NCBI GenBank assembly: GCA_026400425.1
Contig: JAPLPC010000605.1
Coordinates: 1 to 7,303 of the forward strand
Direction: 5' to 3'
DNA: 7,303 bases
Source: Hyphomicrobiales bacterium
GTDB taxonomy: Bacteria; Pseudomonadota; Alphaproteobacteria; Rhizobiales; Xanthobacteraceae
The notes beneath the pieces were generated by a model. It saw only the letters and a program-made list of their open reading frames with translations, ran no database searches and was not told the origin of the DNA. Shown one piece after another: positions 5,519-7,303 of the stretch. Every line of letters starts with the position of its first letter. Within the stretch, counting starts at the first letter, position 1. A program made the position numbers and the translations under genes.

Positions 5519-6775
5519 TTATTGCGCGACGGGCGCACCGCTGGGCTGAGCTGCGCCCTGACGCGCCGGCGGGGTTCGGGAGCGCTGCTGTTTGGCGGGT
5601 GCCTGGCGCGGCGCGGCGCCGGTGGCAGAATTGCTGTCGGCCGGCACGGCAGCAGCCGGTGGCGTCTCTTCCGCCGGCTCCATCGTATCGTTTTGCGCGG
5701 CCTTTTCGCTGGCACGCAGTTTCGCGACGTTCTTCTGATGGGCATCATACGTCTCTGTGAACGTATGCCCACCGGTGCCATCGGCCACGAAGAACAGATC
5801 GCGGGTGCGCGCGGGACTGGCGGTCGCCTCAAGCGATGCCCGGCCAGGATTGGCGATCGGCCCCGGCGGCAGGCCATCGACCACATAGGTGTTGTAGGGC
5901 GACGGCTGCTGGATCTCGCTGCGCTTGATAGGGCGGCCCAGCGTCCCCTTGCCGCCGACCAGACCATAGATGATGGTCGGATCGCTCTGCAGTCGCATCT
6001 TCTTCTGCAGGCGGTTGGCGAACACGGCCGCGACGCGGCTGCGCTCGTCGGCGCGGCCGGTTTCCTTCTCGACGATCGAGGCCAGCGTAACCAGTTGCTC
6101 GGGCGTCTTGACCGGCACATCGCCGCTGCGACGCTCCCAGATCTCGGCCAGCACGCGCTTCTGCTCGCGCTGCATGCGCTGGATCACCTGCTCGCGCGGC
6201 GTGCCGCGGGGAAACTTGTAGGTCTCCGGCAGCAGCGTGCCCTCGCGCGGCATTTCGCGGATCGAGCCGGTGAAGATGTCGCTGTCGGACAGGCGCGCGA
6301 CGATCTGCTCGGATGTCAGCCCTTCCGGAATCGTCACCGAATGCTGCACCACCTTGCCATCGACGATGACGCCGATGACGTCACGCAGATTGGCGTTCTT
6401 CTGGAACAGATATTCGCCCGGCTTCAGATCCTGCGCCGCTTTCAGCGCGAACACAGCGCCCAGGAAAACCCAGCGATTGGCATCGATGACGCCCTCGCGC
6501 TGCAGCACTTCGGCGATGTCGCCCTTGCCCGCGCGGGCCGGGATGTTGACGATCTTGTCGTCCTGCAACGGTCCCGGGGCTTCCAGAGCCTGGCGGCCAT
6601 AGACATAGACCCCGCCGGTGGCGAGCATCGCGAGAATGATGAAGGTGATCACGGCATTGCCGAACACGACGAGCGGGCTACGGGCCACATCCGACCGCTT
6701 GGGCGGCGGCGGAACCTGCTCGGGCTCCAGCGCGGCGCGCGGGCTGCGGGGAGAAATGGGCGATCTCTCACTCAT
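5519..6775 (-). CDS. mltG: Endolytic murein transglycosylase MltG (YceG-like)
   Basis: MltG is an inner-membrane lytic transglycosylase that cuts nascent glycan strands and so helps set peptidoglycan strand length. The 418-residue protein has a short Pro-rich cytoplasmic tail (1-33), one membrane helix (about 36-59), and a periplasmic part with a LysM-like subdomain (about 74-123, including DLKPGEYLF) followed by the YceG catalytic domain. Signature motifs are IPEGLTSEQI at 149-158, LLPETYKFPRG, LASIVEKETG (with the likely catalytic Glu236), RLQSDPTIIYG, PSPYNTYVVDGLPPGPIANPG and FFVADGTGGHTF. Residues 359-418 form a Pro/Ala/Gln-rich, low-complexity tail absent from E. coli MltG and probably disordered. 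The ATG at 6775 has an AGG 8 bases upstream. fabF lies 130 bp upstream and yicC 103 bp downstream. Confidence 0.95.
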   Translation of the reverse strand: MSERSPISPRSPRAALEPEQVPPPPKRSDVARSPLVVFGNAVITFIILAMLATGGVYVYGRQALEAPGPLQDDKIVNIPARAGKGDIAEVLQREGVIDANRWVFLGAVFALKAAQDLKPGEYLFQKNANLRDVIGVIVDGKVVQHSVTIPEGLTSEQIVARLSDSDIFTGSIREMPREGTLLPETYKFPRGTPREQVIQRMQREQKRVLAEIWERRSGDVPVKTPEQLVTLASIVEKETGRADERSRVAAVFANRLQKKMRLQSDPTIIYGLVGGKGTLGRPIKRSEIQQPSPYNTYVVDGLPPGPIANPGRASLEATASPARTRDLFFVADGTGGHTFTETYDAHQKNVAKLRASEKAAQNDTMEPAEETPPAAAVPADSNSATGAAPRQAPAKQQRSRTPPARQGAAQPSGAPVAQ

Positions 6776-6787
6776 CGACGATACCTA

Positions 6788-6823
6788 GAGTCCAATCCTG
6801 ACGGAACGAATCCACATCGAATC
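6788..6823. promoter_or_regulatory. Cluster of three GANTC sites upstream of mltG
   Basis: GAGTC at 6788-6792 and GAATC at 6808-6812 and 6819-6823 lie 12-48 bases upstream of the mltG start. The two GAATC copies are within direct repeats of CGAATCC spaced 11 bp start to start, about one helical turn. GANTC is the target of the alphaproteobacterial cell-cycle methyltransferase CcrM, and promoter GANTC sites can make transcription depend on methylation state. No clear -35/-10 pair was identified here, so a regulatory role is inference. Confidence 0.4.
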
Positions 6824-6867
6824 CGAATACCATCAATAACATACGCCCATAAACGTAAGCTGGGGCA

Positions 6868-6885
6868 GCAATCGATACGGATTGC
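6868..6885. repeat. Small inverted repeat just downstream of fabF
   Basis: GCAATC-GATACG-GATTGC gives a 6-bp stem and 6-base loop about 20 bases after the fabF stop. On the minus strand it is followed by TGCCCC rather than a T-run, so it is a weak hairpin and not a convincing intrinsic terminator. Confidence 0.3.
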
Positions 6886-6905
6886 GGCGAAACGGTGGAA
6901 AGTCT

Positions 6906-7303
6906 CTAAGCAGTGACGCGCTTCATGATCACCGACGCATTAGTCCCGCCAAATCCGAAAGAGTTCGACAGCACCGTATTGATCTCCTTCGGCCGCGATT
7001 TGTGCGGCACGAGGTCGATGGGCGTCTGCACCGATGGATTGTCGAGATTGATGGTCGGCGGCGCGACATTGTCGCGGATCGCAAGGATACTGAAGATCGC
7101 CTCGATGGCGCCCGCGGCACCCAACAGATGTCCGGTGGACGATTTGGTGGACGACATGGCGACCTTCGATGCGGCATTGCCGAGCAGACGTTGCACGGCG
7201 CCGAGCTCGATCTCGTCGCCAAGCGGCGTCGACGTGCCATGGGCGTTGATGTAGGCGAGATCGGACGCGATCATGCCGGCACGCTTCAACGCAGCCGCCA
7301 TGC
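6906..7303 (-). CDS. fabF: Beta-ketoacyl-ACP synthase II, C-terminal part (5' end outside window)
   Basis: About the last 132 codons of a KAS II gene are present; the family is about 410-420 residues, so the N-terminal two thirds, including the catalytic Cys, lie beyond the right edge. FabF condenses malonyl-ACP with acyl-ACP in fatty-acid chain elongation. The fragment contains both remaining active-site motifs: NAHGTSTPLGD with the catalytic His, and SSTKSSTGHLLGAAGA with the conserved Lys and second catalytic His. It also has the C-terminal glycine-rich NSFGFGGTNAS loop. The Met codon at 7301 is an internal residue, not a start. The stop is TAG. The following mltG is on the same strand 130 bp downstream, an order typical of alphaproteobacterial acpP-fabF regions. 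Confidence 0.95.
   Translation of the reverse strand, partial: MAAALKRAGMIASDLAYINAHGTSTPLGDEIELGAVQRLLGNAASKVAMSSTKSSTGHLLGAAGAIEAIFSILAIRDNVAPPTINLDNPSVQTPIDLVPHKSRPKEINTVLSNSFGFGGTNASVIMKRVTA

Noticed and set aside
6776..6905. A sigma-70 promoter for mltG in the fabF-mltG gap
   Set aside because: TTGATG- and TTGCTG-like hexamers are present, but no -10 hexamer lies at 16-18 bp spacing, so no promoter can be placed.
5522..6916. 464-codon open frame on the plus strand opposite mltG
   Set aside because: It is antisense to a clear mltG, is dominated by Arg, Leu, His and Asp as expected from reversed high-GC codons, and shows no recognisable domain.

Overview
The window looks like chromosomal DNA of a high-GC alphaproteobacterium, most likely of the Bradyrhizobium/Rhodopseudomonas/Afipia group. 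Three things suggest this: the minus-strand order fabF - mltG - yicC - gmk, which is typical of Rhizobiales; an intergenic palindromic repeat of a kind common in Bradyrhizobiaceae; and GANTC sites (the CcrM methylation target) placed mostly between genes. This assignment is inference, since there is no rRNA or other strong phylogenetic marker here.

Layout. The plus strand carries four genes. A zinc-dependent alcohol dehydrogenase (153-1214) is followed by a 267-bp spacer holding a bipartite inverted repeat. Then comes a tight three-gene cluster: a secreted caspase-fold peptidase with a peptidoglycan-binding-like segment and a C-terminal DUF4189 domain (1482-2849), and two paralogous small secreted proteins of unknown function (2871-3374 and 3401-3883). 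The second small gene ends at base 3883 and the convergent minus-strand gmk ends at base 3884, so their stop codons touch in TGATCA.

The minus strand, read from the right edge, has the 3' part of fabF (beta-ketoacyl-ACP synthase II), mltG (endolytic murein transglycosylase), yicC (YicC/YloC-family endoribonuclease) and gmk (guanylate kinase). yicC and gmk are separated by 2 bp and are probably translationally coupled. This set links fatty-acid synthesis, peptidoglycan strand termination, RNA turnover and guanine nucleotide supply. It is ordinary housekeeping content.

The accessory interest lies in the caspase cluster. Both small proteins are predicted to begin, after signal cleavage, with the same QGATGGSLGND segment, followed by an Arg-rich linker and a Gly/Ser-rich C-terminal domain with two conserved cysteines. 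Prokaryotic metacaspase-like enzymes typically cut after basic residues. A testable idea is therefore that the peptidase processes its two neighbours in the periplasm. Nothing in the sequence proves it. The first ~150 bases hold no confidently assignable gene.
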